Shown: piece after piece, positions 41,368 to 50,076 of the stretch
Layout of the letters: each line of letters starts with the position of its first letter
Numbering within the stretch: the stretch's first letter is position 1
Source of the DNA: CAILZL01 sp963748005
GTDB lineage: Bacteria; Pseudomonadota; Gammaproteobacteria; Steroidobacterales; Steroidobacteraceae
Reading direction: 5' to 3'
DNA length: 64,000 bases
NCBI GenBank assembly: GCA_963748005.1
Contig: CAVVHH010000003.1
Span: forward strand, 310,001 to 374,000
Notes under the pieces: generated by a model
Databases searched by the model: none
What the model was told of the DNA's origin: nothing
What the model saw: the letters and a program-made list of their open reading frames with translations, nothing else
Made by a program: the position numbers and the translations under genes

Positions 41368-41817
41368 ATGGAAGTCATTCTGCTGCAGAAGGTCACTAAC
41401 CTCGGCAACATCGGTGACCGCGTCAATGTGAAGTCCGGTTACGGCCGCAACTTCCTGCTGCCCAAGGGCAAGGCCACGGTTGCGACGGCTGAAAATATTG
41501 CCAGATTCGAAGCCCGTCGTGCCGAGCTGGAAAAGCACGCCAATGAAGAACTGGCTGCGGCGCAAGCCCGTGCCACCAAGCTGGAAGGCTTCAAGCTGAG
41601 CCTGACCGCCAAGGCGGGCAACGAAGGCAAGCTGTTCGGTTCAGTCGGCAATACCGACATTATCGAAGCGCTCGGCAAGGCTGGTCACAAGGTCACCCGC
41701 GCCGAAGTGCGTCTGGGCGGTGGTCCGATCCGTCACGTCGGCGAGCACAGCGTGCAGCTGCAGTTTCACGCCGACGTCGTGGTTGAAGTTCCCGTGACTG
41801 TGACGGGCGAAGAGTAA
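41368..41817 (+). CDS. rplI: 50S ribosomal protein L9
   Basis: Binds 23S rRNA domain V. The 149 residues have the N-terminal domain MEVILLQKVTNLGNIGDRVNVKSGYGRNFLLPKGKA, the long connecting helix (ARFEARRAELEKHANEELAAAQ) and the C-terminal RNA-binding domain (GKLFGSVGNTDIIEAL, GGGPIRHVGEHSVQLQFHADV). Normal length. Confidence 0.98.
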   Translation: MEVILLQKVTNLGNIGDRVNVKSGYGRNFLLPKGKATVATAENIARFEARRAELEKHANEELAAAQARATKLEGFKLSLTAKAGNEGKLFGSVGNTDIIEALGKAGHKVTRAEVRLGGGPIRHVGEHSVQLQFHADVVVEVPVTVTGEE

Positions 41818-41878
41818 TCGTCTGTGGCATTCTGAGAGCTCAACACTTCGTTGGGTTCTCGGGATTCCGGCCGTTCAT

Positions 41879-43342
41879 ATGGCAGGCGCGCCACGCAAAT
41901 TCAAGGACCGCAAGCGGTCCGACTTCGACGCCGATTATCCTTCGCCAATTGGTGAAGGATACGGTGGCGTCGACCATGGTGCGCGGTTACCTCCCCACTC
42001 GGTAGAAGCTGAACAATCCGTACTCGGTGGCCTGATGCTGGACAACAGCACCTGGGATGCCGTTGCCGATCGTCTCACCGCCGACGATTTTTTCCGTCGT
42101 GATCATCAGCTGATTTTTGCCGCCATTGCCGATCTTGCTGCGCGCAGCGAACCGCTGGATGCAGTGACGCTGGCGGAACAGCTGGAACGTAATGGCCAGC
42201 TGGAAGAAGGCGGCGGCCTTGCCTATCTGGCGACCCTGACGCGCGAAACTCCCAGCGCCGCCAACATCCGTTCCTATGCCGACATCGTGCGCGAGCGTGC
42301 CCAGCTGCGGCGCCTGATCAGTGTTGGTGGTGAAATCACTTCCAATGCCTTCAACACGGAAGGTCGTTCGGTCAGCGAATTGATTGACGATGCAGAGCGG
42401 CGGGTATTTGAAATAGCGGAGTCAGGGCGCAAGACCGGTTCGGGTTTTGTGCCGATCCGTGATTTGCTGGGTGACATGATCGACAAGCTCGACATGCTGC
42501 ATCAGAACCAGGGACAGCTCACCGGCGTCAGCACGGGTTTTACCGAGCTGGATCGCATGACCGCTGGTTTGCAGCCGGGTGACTTGATCATCATTGCCGG
42601 TCGGCCTTCGATGGGGAAAACCTCTTTCGCACTGAATATTGCTGAAAGCGCAGCATTTGGCCGCAAGCCGGTTCCAGTCGCCGTATTCAGCATGGAAATG
42701 TCCCGCGATCAGCTGGGCATGCGCATGATTTCCTCGCTGGGACGCATTAACCAGAGCAATTTGCGTACCGGCAGATTCGGCGATGAAGAATGGGCTGGCA
42801 TCAACAGCGCCATCAACATGATGAAGACTGCGCCTCTCTATATTGATGACACAGGCGCATTGACCCCTACTGAAGTGCGCGCGCGGGCGCGTCGGCTCAA
42901 GCGCGAACACGGCCTGGGGCTGATCGTTGTTGACTACCTGCAGCTCATGCAGGTGCCGGGCAACAAGGAAAACCGCGCCACTGAAATTTCGGAGATTTCC
43001 CGTTCGCTGAAAGCGCTGGCCAAGGAACTCAGTGTGCCGGTGATTGCACTGTCACAGCTCAATCGCAGTCTGGAGCAGCGTACCGACAAGAAACCGGTGA
43101 TGTCGGACTTGCGCGAGTCAGGCGCCATTGAACAGGATGCTGACATCATCATGATGATTTATCGCGAAGAGGTGTATGACAAGAACACCACGCGCAAAGG
43201 GATTGCCGACATCATCATCACCAAGCAACGCAATGGTCCCACCGGCGAAGTGAGTCTGACCTTCCTGGGCGAGTTCACCAAGTTCGAGAATCTGGTGTCC
43301 GAGTCGTATGGCGAGGGTGTGTGGACCTCCCACTCGGGCTGA
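41879..43342 (+). CDS. dnaB: Replicative DNA helicase DnaB
   Basis: Hexameric 5'-3' helicase of the replication fork. The 487 residues have an N-terminal DnaG-interacting domain (PPHSVEAEQSVLGGLMLDN), a linker, and the RecA-like domain with Walker A GRPSMGKTSFALNIA, Walker B GLIVVDYLQLM and the arginine-finger region ISRSLKALAKELSVPVIALSQLNRSLEQR. No intein is present. It follows rplI by 61 bases in the conserved order and precedes alr. Confidence 0.98.
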   Translation: MAGAPRKFKDRKRSDFDADYPSPIGEGYGGVDHGARLPPHSVEAEQSVLGGLMLDNSTWDAVADRLTADDFFRRDHQLIFAAIADLAARSEPLDAVTLAEQLERNGQLEEGGGLAYLATLTRETPSAANIRSYADIVRERAQLRRLISVGGEITSNAFNTEGRSVSELIDDAERRVFEIAESGRKTGSGFVPIRDLLGDMIDKLDMLHQNQGQLTGVSTGFTELDRMTAGLQPGDLIIIAGRPSMGKTSFALNIAESAAFGRKPVPVAVFSMEMSRDQLGMRMISSLGRINQSNLRTGRFGDEEWAGINSAINMMKTAPLYIDDTGALTPTEVRARARRLKREHGLGLIVVDYLQLMQVPGNKENRATEISEISRSLKALAKELSVPVIALSQLNRSLEQRTDKKPVMSDLRESGAIEQDADIIMMIYREEVYDKNTTRKGIADIIITKQRNGPTGEVSLTFLGEFTKFENLVSESYGEGVWTSHSG

Positions 43343-43349
43343 GCAGCGC

Positions 43350-44456
43350 GTGTCCATTTCAGATACCTTGAGTGATATGGAGCTGCATGGTGGTCCATGC
43401 GCCTATATTGACTACGCAGCTTTGCGCCACAATCTGAATGTGGTGCGCAGCACGGCGCCTGGATCCAGAGTGATGGCAGTCGTAAAAGCCAATGCCTATG
43501 GTCATGGCATCGTTCCGGTGGCACAGGCGTTGCTGGGCGCGGATGCGTTTGGTGTGGCGCGTCTGAAAGAAGCCGTGGCGCTGCGTGAGGCAGGCATCGG
43601 GCAGACCATCGTGTTGCTGGAAGGAGTGTTTTCGCACGCCGAACTTGAAGTGGCGGCGCGCTTGAATATCGAATTGGTGGTGCATTCATTTGCGCAGTTG
43701 CAGGCACTTGAAACCTGGAATAACGGACGCCGCCTCAATGTCTGGTGCAAGGTCGATACCGGAATGAATCGCCTGGGTTTTCGCGTAGAGGACTTTGCCA
43801 GTGTCTGGTCACGCCTGCGCAACTGCTTGCGCGTGCAGCAGCTGCGAGTCATGACGCACCTGGCCGATGCGGACAGTCGCGACAGTGCACGAACACCGCA
43901 TCAGATCCGGCGTTTCATGGATGCAGTGCGTGAGCTAAATGTGGAACGCAGTATCGGCAACTCAGCGGGGCTGATGGCGTGGCCCGATGCCCGCGTCGAA
44001 TGGGTGCGCCCGGGCCTGATGTTGTATGGCATGTCACCGTTTGCGGAGACATCGGCTGTCGAATTGAATCTACGACCAGTCATGACGCTGACGGCACCGC
44101 TCATTGCTGTGGGTACAGTCAGAAAGGGTGAGGAAGTAGGGTACGGTGGGGCATGGACGGCGAACCAGGATACCCGTATCGGTATCGCTGCAGTGGGTTA
44201 TGGCGACGGCTACCCACGCCATGCACGCAACGGCACGCCGGTGCGAGTGGGTACTCAGATACGACCTTTGGTGGGACGTGTGTCCATGGACATGATTGCC
44301 ATCGATCTGGGAGCGGATACGGCCGTCCAGAATGGCGACTCAGTGACGTTGTGGGGCGAGGGCTTGCCGGCCGAGCAGGTGGCCAGCTTCGCCGACACCA
44401 TTCCTTATGAGCTGGTATGCGCCATCAGTCAGCGCGTGGCGGTGCGTTACCGGTAG
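43350..44456 (+). CDS. alr: Alanine racemase
   Basis: PLP enzyme that makes D-alanine for peptidoglycan. The PLP lysine lies in VMAVVKANAYGHG. RLKEAVALREAG and VDTGMNRLGF follow, then WVRPGLMLYG, the catalytic-tyrosine segment GYGDGYPR, and VGRVSMDMIAIDLG. The GTG at 43350, 8 bases after dnaB, gives 368 residues; an ATG at 43377 would give 359, equally close to family length. Confidence 0.96.
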   Translation: MSISDTLSDMELHGGPCAYIDYAALRHNLNVVRSTAPGSRVMAVVKANAYGHGIVPVAQALLGADAFGVARLKEAVALREAGIGQTIVLLEGVFSHAELEVAARLNIELVVHSFAQLQALETWNNGRRLNVWCKVDTGMNRLGFRVEDFASVWSRLRNCLRVQQLRVMTHLADADSRDSARTPHQIRRFMDAVRELNVERSIGNSAGLMAWPDARVEWVRPGLMLYGMSPFAETSAVELNLRPVMTLTAPLIAVGTVRKGEEVGYGGAWTANQDTRIGIAAVGYGDGYPRHARNGTPVRVGTQIRPLVGRVSMDMIAIDLGADTAVQNGDSVTLWGEGLPAEQVASFADTIPYELVCAISQRVAVRYR

Positions 44457-44501
44457 GTTGCTGGGTCGAGGCGGACGAATCTCTCGCCCGGTTCAGTCTT
44501 T

Positions 44502-44528
44502 GTGGGGCGGCTCATGAGCCGCCCCTAC
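44502..44528. repeat. REP-like palindrome between convergent genes
   Basis: Bases 44504-44525 form a perfect 22-bp palindrome with core GGCGGCTCATGAGCCGCC, flanked by GT and TAC. It shares its core and flanks with the pair at 17175-17249. It sits between the alr and FHA stop codons and may terminate both transcripts. Confidence 0.75.
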
Positions 44529-44535
44529 CATCACA

Positions 44536-45258
44536 TCAATTTTCGAAGAAACCCATCTTCACGCCGGCCAGCTGAATCACATCGTTGTTACTGAGCTTGC
44601 GCGCCTGCTGGCCAATGGGCGAGCCATTCACCAGCGGATATTCGCCGGCTGAACCGCTGTCGACATGGATGATGAAAAAGCCTTCGGCGCGGCGGCTGAT
44701 AGCAGCGACTTGAATGCCAGGACGTCCCAACGTGGTCAGGGCTTTGTTCAACTCCAGTTCACGACCGGCAAATGCGCCGCTGAGTACTTGCAGTTTGGCT
44801 TTTTGCAACGCAACTGCTGCTGGAGCTGCAGTGGCGGGTGATGGTGCGCTGACAACGGGTGCTGCAGCGGCCGCTTCATCGGTGGCAAGCTTGGCTGCCG
44901 CCGCCGCGATGGCCGACCCCGGTGTGATCACCATGGTCTTCTCGAATTCATCCTGCTCGGTGTCGGCACTTTGCACATCGACAAAGCGCAACTGATGATG
45001 GCCGATGGTGATGACATCGCCATGCTGCAGCGCATGTTTCTTGATCAGCTTGCCATTGGCGTAAGTGCCATTAGTGCTATTCAGATCTTCCAGAAAGGAA
45101 TCGTTGAGGATATTGATGATCAGTGAGTGATGACCGCTGACTGCCGGATTATCGATGCGCACATCGTTATCAGGCAGGCGCCCGATGGTGTACCGCTCCT
45201 TGTTCATGTTGTATTCGGCGAGTACCTGGCCATCCAGACTCAGAATTAAGCGTGCCAT
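44536..45258 (-). CDS. FHA-domain protein
   Basis: A phosphothreonine-reading adaptor. Residues 22-75 are a canonical FHA domain (YTIGRLPDNDVRIDNPAVSGHH, LEDLNSTNGTYANGKLI), with the Arg, Ser and Asn that contact phosphopeptide. After an Ala-rich linker (95-150) comes a second, diverged FHA domain (about 153-238; TTLGRPG, ISRRAEGFFI, PLVNGSPIG). It is the last gene of a three-gene set with a phosphatase and a kinase, so the natural ligand may be the kinase or its target. Confidence 0.92.
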   Translation of the reverse strand: MARLILSLDGQVLAEYNMNKERYTIGRLPDNDVRIDNPAVSGHHSLIINILNDSFLEDLNSTNGTYANGKLIKKHALQHGDVITIGHHQLRFVDVQSADTEQDEFEKTMVITPGSAIAAAAAKLATDEAAAAAPVVSAPSPATAAPAAVALQKAKLQVLSGAFAGRELELNKALTTLGRPGIQVAAISRRAEGFFIIHVDSGSAGEYPLVNGSPIGQQARKLSNNDVIQLAGVKMGFFEN

Positions 45259-45284
45259 GTGTATGCCTCGATTCCGTCAAAACC

Positions 45285-46106
45285 CTAGTTGAACCAACTC
45301 AGCAGCTTGTCCACCACACCTTTGCGCAGGGCGAAGGAGTCCGTGACGTGTGCCAGCACGATGGAAATGTTATCTCGACCACCATTGTCATTTGAGAGCT
45401 GGATCAATTGCTTGGCAATGGTTTCCAGATTAGCACCAAAGGTGCTTATTGTTAAATGAATGTCTTCGTCTTCGACCATATCAGACAGGCCGTCGGAGCA
45501 CAGCAGGTAGTAGTCGCCCTTGTTCACAGGGTATTCGTGGATTTCGACGTCCACTGTCGGCTCCACCCCAAGTGCGCGCGTCACGTAATTCTTGTTGGTG
45601 GCGCGCTGCGCCTCGGCCTGCGAGTAGAAGCCGCGATCCACCAGCTCCTGGAGCAGGGAGTGGTCCAGGGTCATCTGTTCGTAACGGTTGCCGCGCAGCC
45701 GGTACAGACGGGAATCGCCGACATGAGCGACTGAAATCTTGTTGTCGCTGAACAGACAGGCCACCACCGTCGTGCCCATGCCTTCGCATTGGGGCTGGGT
45801 CTTGGCGGTCTGATGGATGATCTTGTTGGCGCGCATGATGGCGTCGCGCAGCACTATGCTGGGGCGGGACAAGCCGGTTTCACCGTCCGGTGCCGACATG
45901 TCCTGGCGCTCAAATGCTTCCTTGACCAGTGACATGATGGTCTTGACGGCAATGCCGCTGGCGACTTCGCCAGCGTTGTAACCGCCCATGCCATCGGCCA
46001 GTACCAGCAGACCGATATCGGCATCCACGCCAATAGTGTCTTCATTGTGCTCGCGCACTCTGCCGACATCACTTAGACCTACCGAACGTATTTTGCCGCG
46101 TAGCAT
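45285..46106 (-). CDS. PP2C-family serine/threonine phosphatase
   Basis: A metal-dependent (PPM) phosphatase of the PrpC/Stp1 type. The 273 residues show SDVGRVREHNEDTIGVD, VLADGMGGYNAGEVASGIA, TTVVACLFSDNKISVAHVGDSRLYRLR, MTLDHSLLQELVDRG, LLCSDGLSDMV and GGRDNISIVLA, with all metal-ligand aspartates in place. It lies between the FHA gene and the kinase on one strand (26 and 13 bases apart), so it presumably reverses the kinase. Confidence 0.95.
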   Translation of the reverse strand: MLRGKIRSVGLSDVGRVREHNEDTIGVDADIGLLVLADGMGGYNAGEVASGIAVKTIMSLVKEAFERQDMSAPDGETGLSRPSIVLRDAIMRANKIIHQTAKTQPQCEGMGTTVVACLFSDNKISVAHVGDSRLYRLRGNRYEQMTLDHSLLQELVDRGFYSQAEAQRATNKNYVTRALGVEPTVDVEIHEYPVNKGDYYLLCSDGLSDMVEDEDIHLTISTFGANLETIAKQLIQLSNDNGGRDNISIVLAHVTDSFALRKGVVDKLLSWFN

Positions 46107-46119
46107 GCCTTCGGTTCCT

Positions 46120-48543
46120 TTACGGGGCCATGGTACGCATGCAGTTGCGCAATGCTTCAGCCATGTCTACGCCGTTCTGGAAGCGATCTTCAGCGGCTTT
46201 TGCCAGACACCGATCGATGATGTTTTCCAGACAGGGCGGCAATTCGGGACGCAAGGAACGAATGGGTGGATGGGGTTCCGTGGCTATGTTGTTCATCAGT
46301 CGAGTCATCGAGTCAGCCCGGAAAGGTAGTTGGCCGGTCAGCAGTTGATACATGGTGACCCCAAGTGCAAACAAGTCCGATCTTCCGTCCAGCGGCCTGC
46401 CTTCCAGCTGTTCCGGAGACATGAAAGAGGGGGTGCCAAGGACAATGCCAGTCTTTGTTCTACTCACGTCAGAGAGGCGTGCGATCCCGAAGTCGGTGAT
46501 CTTCAGCGCATCGGTGTCGATATTGAACATTATATTAGCGGGTTTGATGTCGCGATGAACTACATTCTGCAAGTGTGCGTAGTTCAAGGCTTCCGCCACC
46601 CGGATAACCAGCGTAAGGGCTTTCCTGACCGGCAGTAAGCGATTCGGTTCACAGTAATAGCTGAGATGTTCGCCCTTGATGTATTCCATGGCGATGTAAG
46701 CCAGTCCATGGTCCTCGCCCGCATCAAAAATGGTGACGATGCCGGGGTGATTCAGGCGCCCAGCCATTTCGGCTTCACGGAAAAAGCGCTCGCGGGCTTC
46801 AACCAGGTCGTGATCTTCAAACTCTTCGGCCAGGGGGATCGCCTTGATCGCCACCACGCGATTGATCTTGGGATCACGCCCCAGGTAGACCACGCCCATT
46901 GCGCCCTTGCCGATCTGACGCTCGATTTCATACCGCCCCAAGGTTTCCTTCGTGCTGCTGCGGACGGGGGTGGGCTCTACGGGCTTGGGTTTGCTGATAT
47001 TGCGTAGCGGCTTGGGTGCATCGGACGCGGCCGGCTTGGGCCGCTCGATGAGCTGTTGCAGTCGTACCATCTTGTCTGCTGCATCTTTGTAAGCAGGGTC
47101 ACATTCACTGATATACCGGTAAACCTGCGCGGCTTTGAGGATGTCGCGACGACGTTCGTAGTCCGCGGCCAGCCGGTAGGTCAGATCCAGGGTATCCCGG
47201 TTGGGTTGGCAACGGCGCAAGGTTTCATAGGCCAGATCAAGTTGCCCCTGACCGTGCAGGGTGAGCGCCAAGGTCTTGAGCGTGTCCATACTGATGGCTG
47301 GTGACGCGTCGCGCTTGTTGGTGAAGGCACGGTTACCTAGAGCCCACATCAGACCCCAGCTGGCGAGCAAGGCCACCATATGTGGCACCAGGTTCAGGGT
47401 CACGGACCAATGGCTCATCACCCAGTAGTCAAGTACAAGAAATAACAAGGCTGTGCTTATGAAAATCAGTCCCTTGAGATAATTATTGAATCTGGAATAT
47501 GTGGCCATACACAGAGCGACAATGCCTGCTGCGAGAATCGTTTGCAGCAACGAAGCCCACACTGGGTGATGGTAGATGTCCTCAACCAGCAGACTGTTGG
47601 TGGCTGCAGCGATCGCCGCTATTCTCGGTATCGAGCCCACAGGAGTCGCAATGCGATCTGCGCTGGCACCATCGGTCATCCCGATCAATACGACCTTGTC
47701 CCGTACCTGCTGTTGGTCGAATTCACCAGTCAGCACCCGCCAGAACGAAATGGTCGGGAGTCCTTCCTTGTAAAAGCGGGGAGCGAAGGTGAGATCTTTA
47801 CCCAGCGCCAGTGACTCGCGTTGGGCATTGAGTTGCAGCTGATCAGTCGTGACGACCAGTGCATCACGCTGCTCGGTGGCGAGATTGCTGAGTGCCAGGG
47901 ACAGGGAGGGCAGCGCTACCGTATTGAGTTTTATGGCCGCGTATTCGCGGCGGGTGGTGCCATCAGAATCCGTTGGCGAGACGACATGGCCAACACCGGC
48001 TGCTGCGCTGAAAAGTTTGTTGCCCGGATCGCTGATGACGTGCCCAGCAAGTGCGGCAGCGATTGTGCCGTCACCAAAGTGGCGCTGTGCACGATTCAGC
48101 AAGCCGGTGATACGTCGATCAGTGTCATCACCATTGGGGCGCAACGACACTTCCAATGGCAGTACGACACGCCCGTGTGCCTTCATTGCCTGTTCCAGTT
48201 GTATTTCTTCAGCAGAACTGCCGTCAGACTCTCCTGTCTGCAGCGGTACAGTGAAGCCGATCACCCGCGCACCCGAGGTTCGCAACTTTTCAATGACGCT
48301 GGCGTTCAGGCTGTTGGACCAGGGCCATGAACCCAGCTTGGCCTTGCTGTCTTCGTCAATGGCTACGATGACCACTGCAGTGTCCACGCCAGCTGCGCCG
48401 TGGTGACGCTGCGACAGGTCGTAGAGCCAGCGCTGCAGGGGATTGTCCGCACCGGGAATAAGGGCCAGGCACCCGACAACCAGCAACATGGTGACGGCGG
48501 CGTGGATAATGACGGGTTTGCTGGTGTGAAGCGCTTTAAACAC
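46120..48543 (-). CDS. CHASE2-domain membrane serine/threonine protein kinase
   Basis: A transmembrane receptor kinase. A signal-anchor helix (about 11-30) leads to a periplasmic CHASE2 sensor (35-325), then three membrane helices (about 333-403), a TPR-like helical linker (420-500), a Pro/Lys-rich hinge and a C-terminal Hanks-type kinase (538-805). The kinase is complete: GKGAMGVVYLG, lysine VAIKAI (Lys567), HRDIKPAN (Asp665), DFG (Asp684), GTPSFMSPEQ. Placing the kinase after CHASE2 is unusual compared with PASTA kinases. GTG start. Confidence 0.93.
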   Translation of the reverse strand: MFKALHTSKPVIIHAAVTMLLVVGCLALIPGADNPLQRWLYDLSQRHHGAAGVDTAVVIVAIDEDSKAKLGSWPWSNSLNASVIEKLRTSGARVIGFTVPLQTGESDGSSAEEIQLEQAMKAHGRVVLPLEVSLRPNGDDTDRRITGLLNRAQRHFGDGTIAAALAGHVISDPGNKLFSAAAGVGHVVSPTDSDGTTRREYAAIKLNTVALPSLSLALSNLATEQRDALVVTTDQLQLNAQRESLALGKDLTFAPRFYKEGLPTISFWRVLTGEFDQQQVRDKVVLIGMTDGASADRIATPVGSIPRIAAIAAATNSLLVEDIYHHPVWASLLQTILAAGIVALCMATYSRFNNYLKGLIFISTALLFLVLDYWVMSHWSVTLNLVPHMVALLASWGLMWALGNRAFTNKRDASPAISMDTLKTLALTLHGQGQLDLAYETLRRCQPNRDTLDLTYRLAADYERRRDILKAAQVYRYISECDPAYKDAADKMVRLQQLIERPKPAASDAPKPLRNISKPKPVEPTPVRSSTKETLGRYEIERQIGKGAMGVVYLGRDPKINRVVAIKAIPLAEEFEDHDLVEARERFFREAEMAGRLNHPGIVTIFDAGEDHGLAYIAMEYIKGEHLSYYCEPNRLLPVRKALTLVIRVAEALNYAHLQNVVHRDIKPANIMFNIDTDALKITDFGIARLSDVSRTKTGIVLGTPSFMSPEQLEGRPLDGRSDLFALGVTMYQLLTGQLPFRADSMTRLMNNIATEPHPPIRSLRPELPPCLENIIDRCLAKAAEDRFQNGVDMAEALRNCMRTMAP

Positions 48544-48720
48544 TTTTCAAATCATGCAAATCAAAGTGTTGGGCAGTATAGAGGAACGCGTTTTGTAAAA
48601 TTGATGGCTTCGTCACATCTGTCGGTAGGGGAAGCGCTGAACTGAGACACCTGGTCATTTTTTCCGGTAATCCATGTCGATGGGGCAACTTTTTTCCGCG
48701 TCGATTTGTACACTGGGCAA

Positions 48721-50076
48721 ATGGCCAAGACGCGTGAAACCTATCTCTGCGACCAATGTGGTGCGGAAAGTCTCAAATGGCAGGGGCAGTGCCCGGCGTG
48801 CGGGGAGTGGAACACCCTTCGCAAGTTCAATGTGGGCAAGGTGCCATCCGGGCGCAATGTCCCGCTGGCTGCCGGCAGCACAATCAGCAAGCGTATCCAT
48901 GAAATCAATGAAATAGATGAGCCACGCATCTCCACCGGAATGAGTGAGTTCGACCGGGTGCTGGGTGGTGGGCTGGTGGCTGGTTCGGTAACGTTGCTGG
49001 GCGGCGATCCCGGTATTGGCAAGTCGACGTTATTGCTGCAGGCCGCTGATCAACTCAGCCAGAAAGTGACCACTCTGTATGCAACGGGCGAAGAGTCACT
49101 GCATCAGGTGAGTCTGCGCGCCAAACGACTGGAAGCAGGTAGTGAGGCACTGCACCTGTTGGCGGAAACCAATGTGGAGAACATCCTGGCCGAAACCGGC
49201 CGCTTGCAATGCAGGGTGCTGGTGGTCGATTCCATTCAGACCATGCTTCTGGACAACATAGAATCTTCCCCAGGTTCGGCGTCGCAGGTGCGCGAATCTG
49301 CGGCACAACTGGTGCGTTATGCCAAGGAACAAGGCACAGCAGTGTTGATCATCGGTCACGTGACCAAGGAAGGCACGATTGCCGGACCACGCATTCTTGA
49401 GCACATGGTGGATACCGTGCTGTATTTTGAGAGCGATGCCGGCAGCCGCTATCGCCTGATTCGTGCCGTGAAGAATCGTTTCGGTGCAGCCAATGAAGTG
49501 GGTGTGTTCGCGATGGCAGAACAAGGTTTGAAGGAAGTGAAGAACCCTTCAGCCATCTTCCTTTCGCAACACGCTCTGCCCATTCCCGGCAGCGTGGTGT
49601 TGATCGCCCGGGAGGGCACCCGACCGATGCTCATCGAAGTACAGGCATTGGTAGATCAGGGGCAGGGCATGAATCCGCGTCGGGTCGCGGTGGGCTTCGA
49701 GCAGAACCGTCTGGCTATGTTGCTGGCGATTCTGCATCGACACGGCGGTGTCGCGACCTCGGGGCAGGATGTGTTTGTAAATGTTGTTGGCGGTGTGCGC
49801 ATTGCCGAGACTGCTGCCGATCTGGCTGTATTGTTGTCGGCTGCGTCGAGTCTGCGCGATCAGCCGTTGATGGCAGGCATGGTGTGTTTTGGTGAGGTGG
49901 GACTGGCCGGCGAAATTCGCCCGGTGCCTTACGGAGAGGAGCGCCTGCGTGAAGCCGCCAAACATGGCTTTCGGTGCGCCATTATTCCGGAAGCGAACGT
50001 GCCCAAGCGACCCATTGATGGTATGCAGGTGATCGGTGTGAAGCGGCTTGCGGACGCACTTGACCGCGCTTTCTAG
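48721..50076 (+). CDS. radA: DNA repair protein RadA
   Basis: A RecA-like helicase that extends recombination D-loops. The 451 residues have the zinc finger CDQCGAE...CPACGEW, Walker A GGDPGIGKST, the RadA-specific KNRFG motif and a C-terminal Lon-protease-like domain (GGVRIAETAADLAVLLSAASS, GEVGLAGEIRPV). The ATG at 48721 is the family start. Its TAG stop overlaps the stop of the convergent CorC-like gene. Confidence 0.97.
   Translation: MAKTRETYLCDQCGAESLKWQGQCPACGEWNTLRKFNVGKVPSGRNVPLAAGSTISKRIHEINEIDEPRISTGMSEFDRVLGGGLVAGSVTLLGGDPGIGKSTLLLQAADQLSQKVTTLYATGEESLHQVSLRAKRLEAGSEALHLLAETNVENILAETGRLQCRVLVVDSIQTMLLDNIESSPGSASQVRESAAQLVRYAKEQGTAVLIIGHVTKEGTIAGPRILEHMVDTVLYFESDAGSRYRLIRAVKNRFGAANEVGVFAMAEQGLKEVKNPSAIFLSQHALPIPGSVVLIAREGTRPMLIEVQALVDQGQGMNPRRVAVGFEQNRLAMLLAILHRHGGVATSGQDVFVNVVGGVRIAETAADLAVLLSAASSLRDQPLMAGMVCFGEVGLAGEIRPVPYGEERLREAAKHGFRCAIIPEANVPKRPIDGMQVIGVKRLADALDRAF

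Noticed and set aside
44536..48543. Type VI secretion accessory locus
   Set aside because: Kinase, phosphatase and FHA genes are present but no tss, vgrG or hcp gene is nearby.
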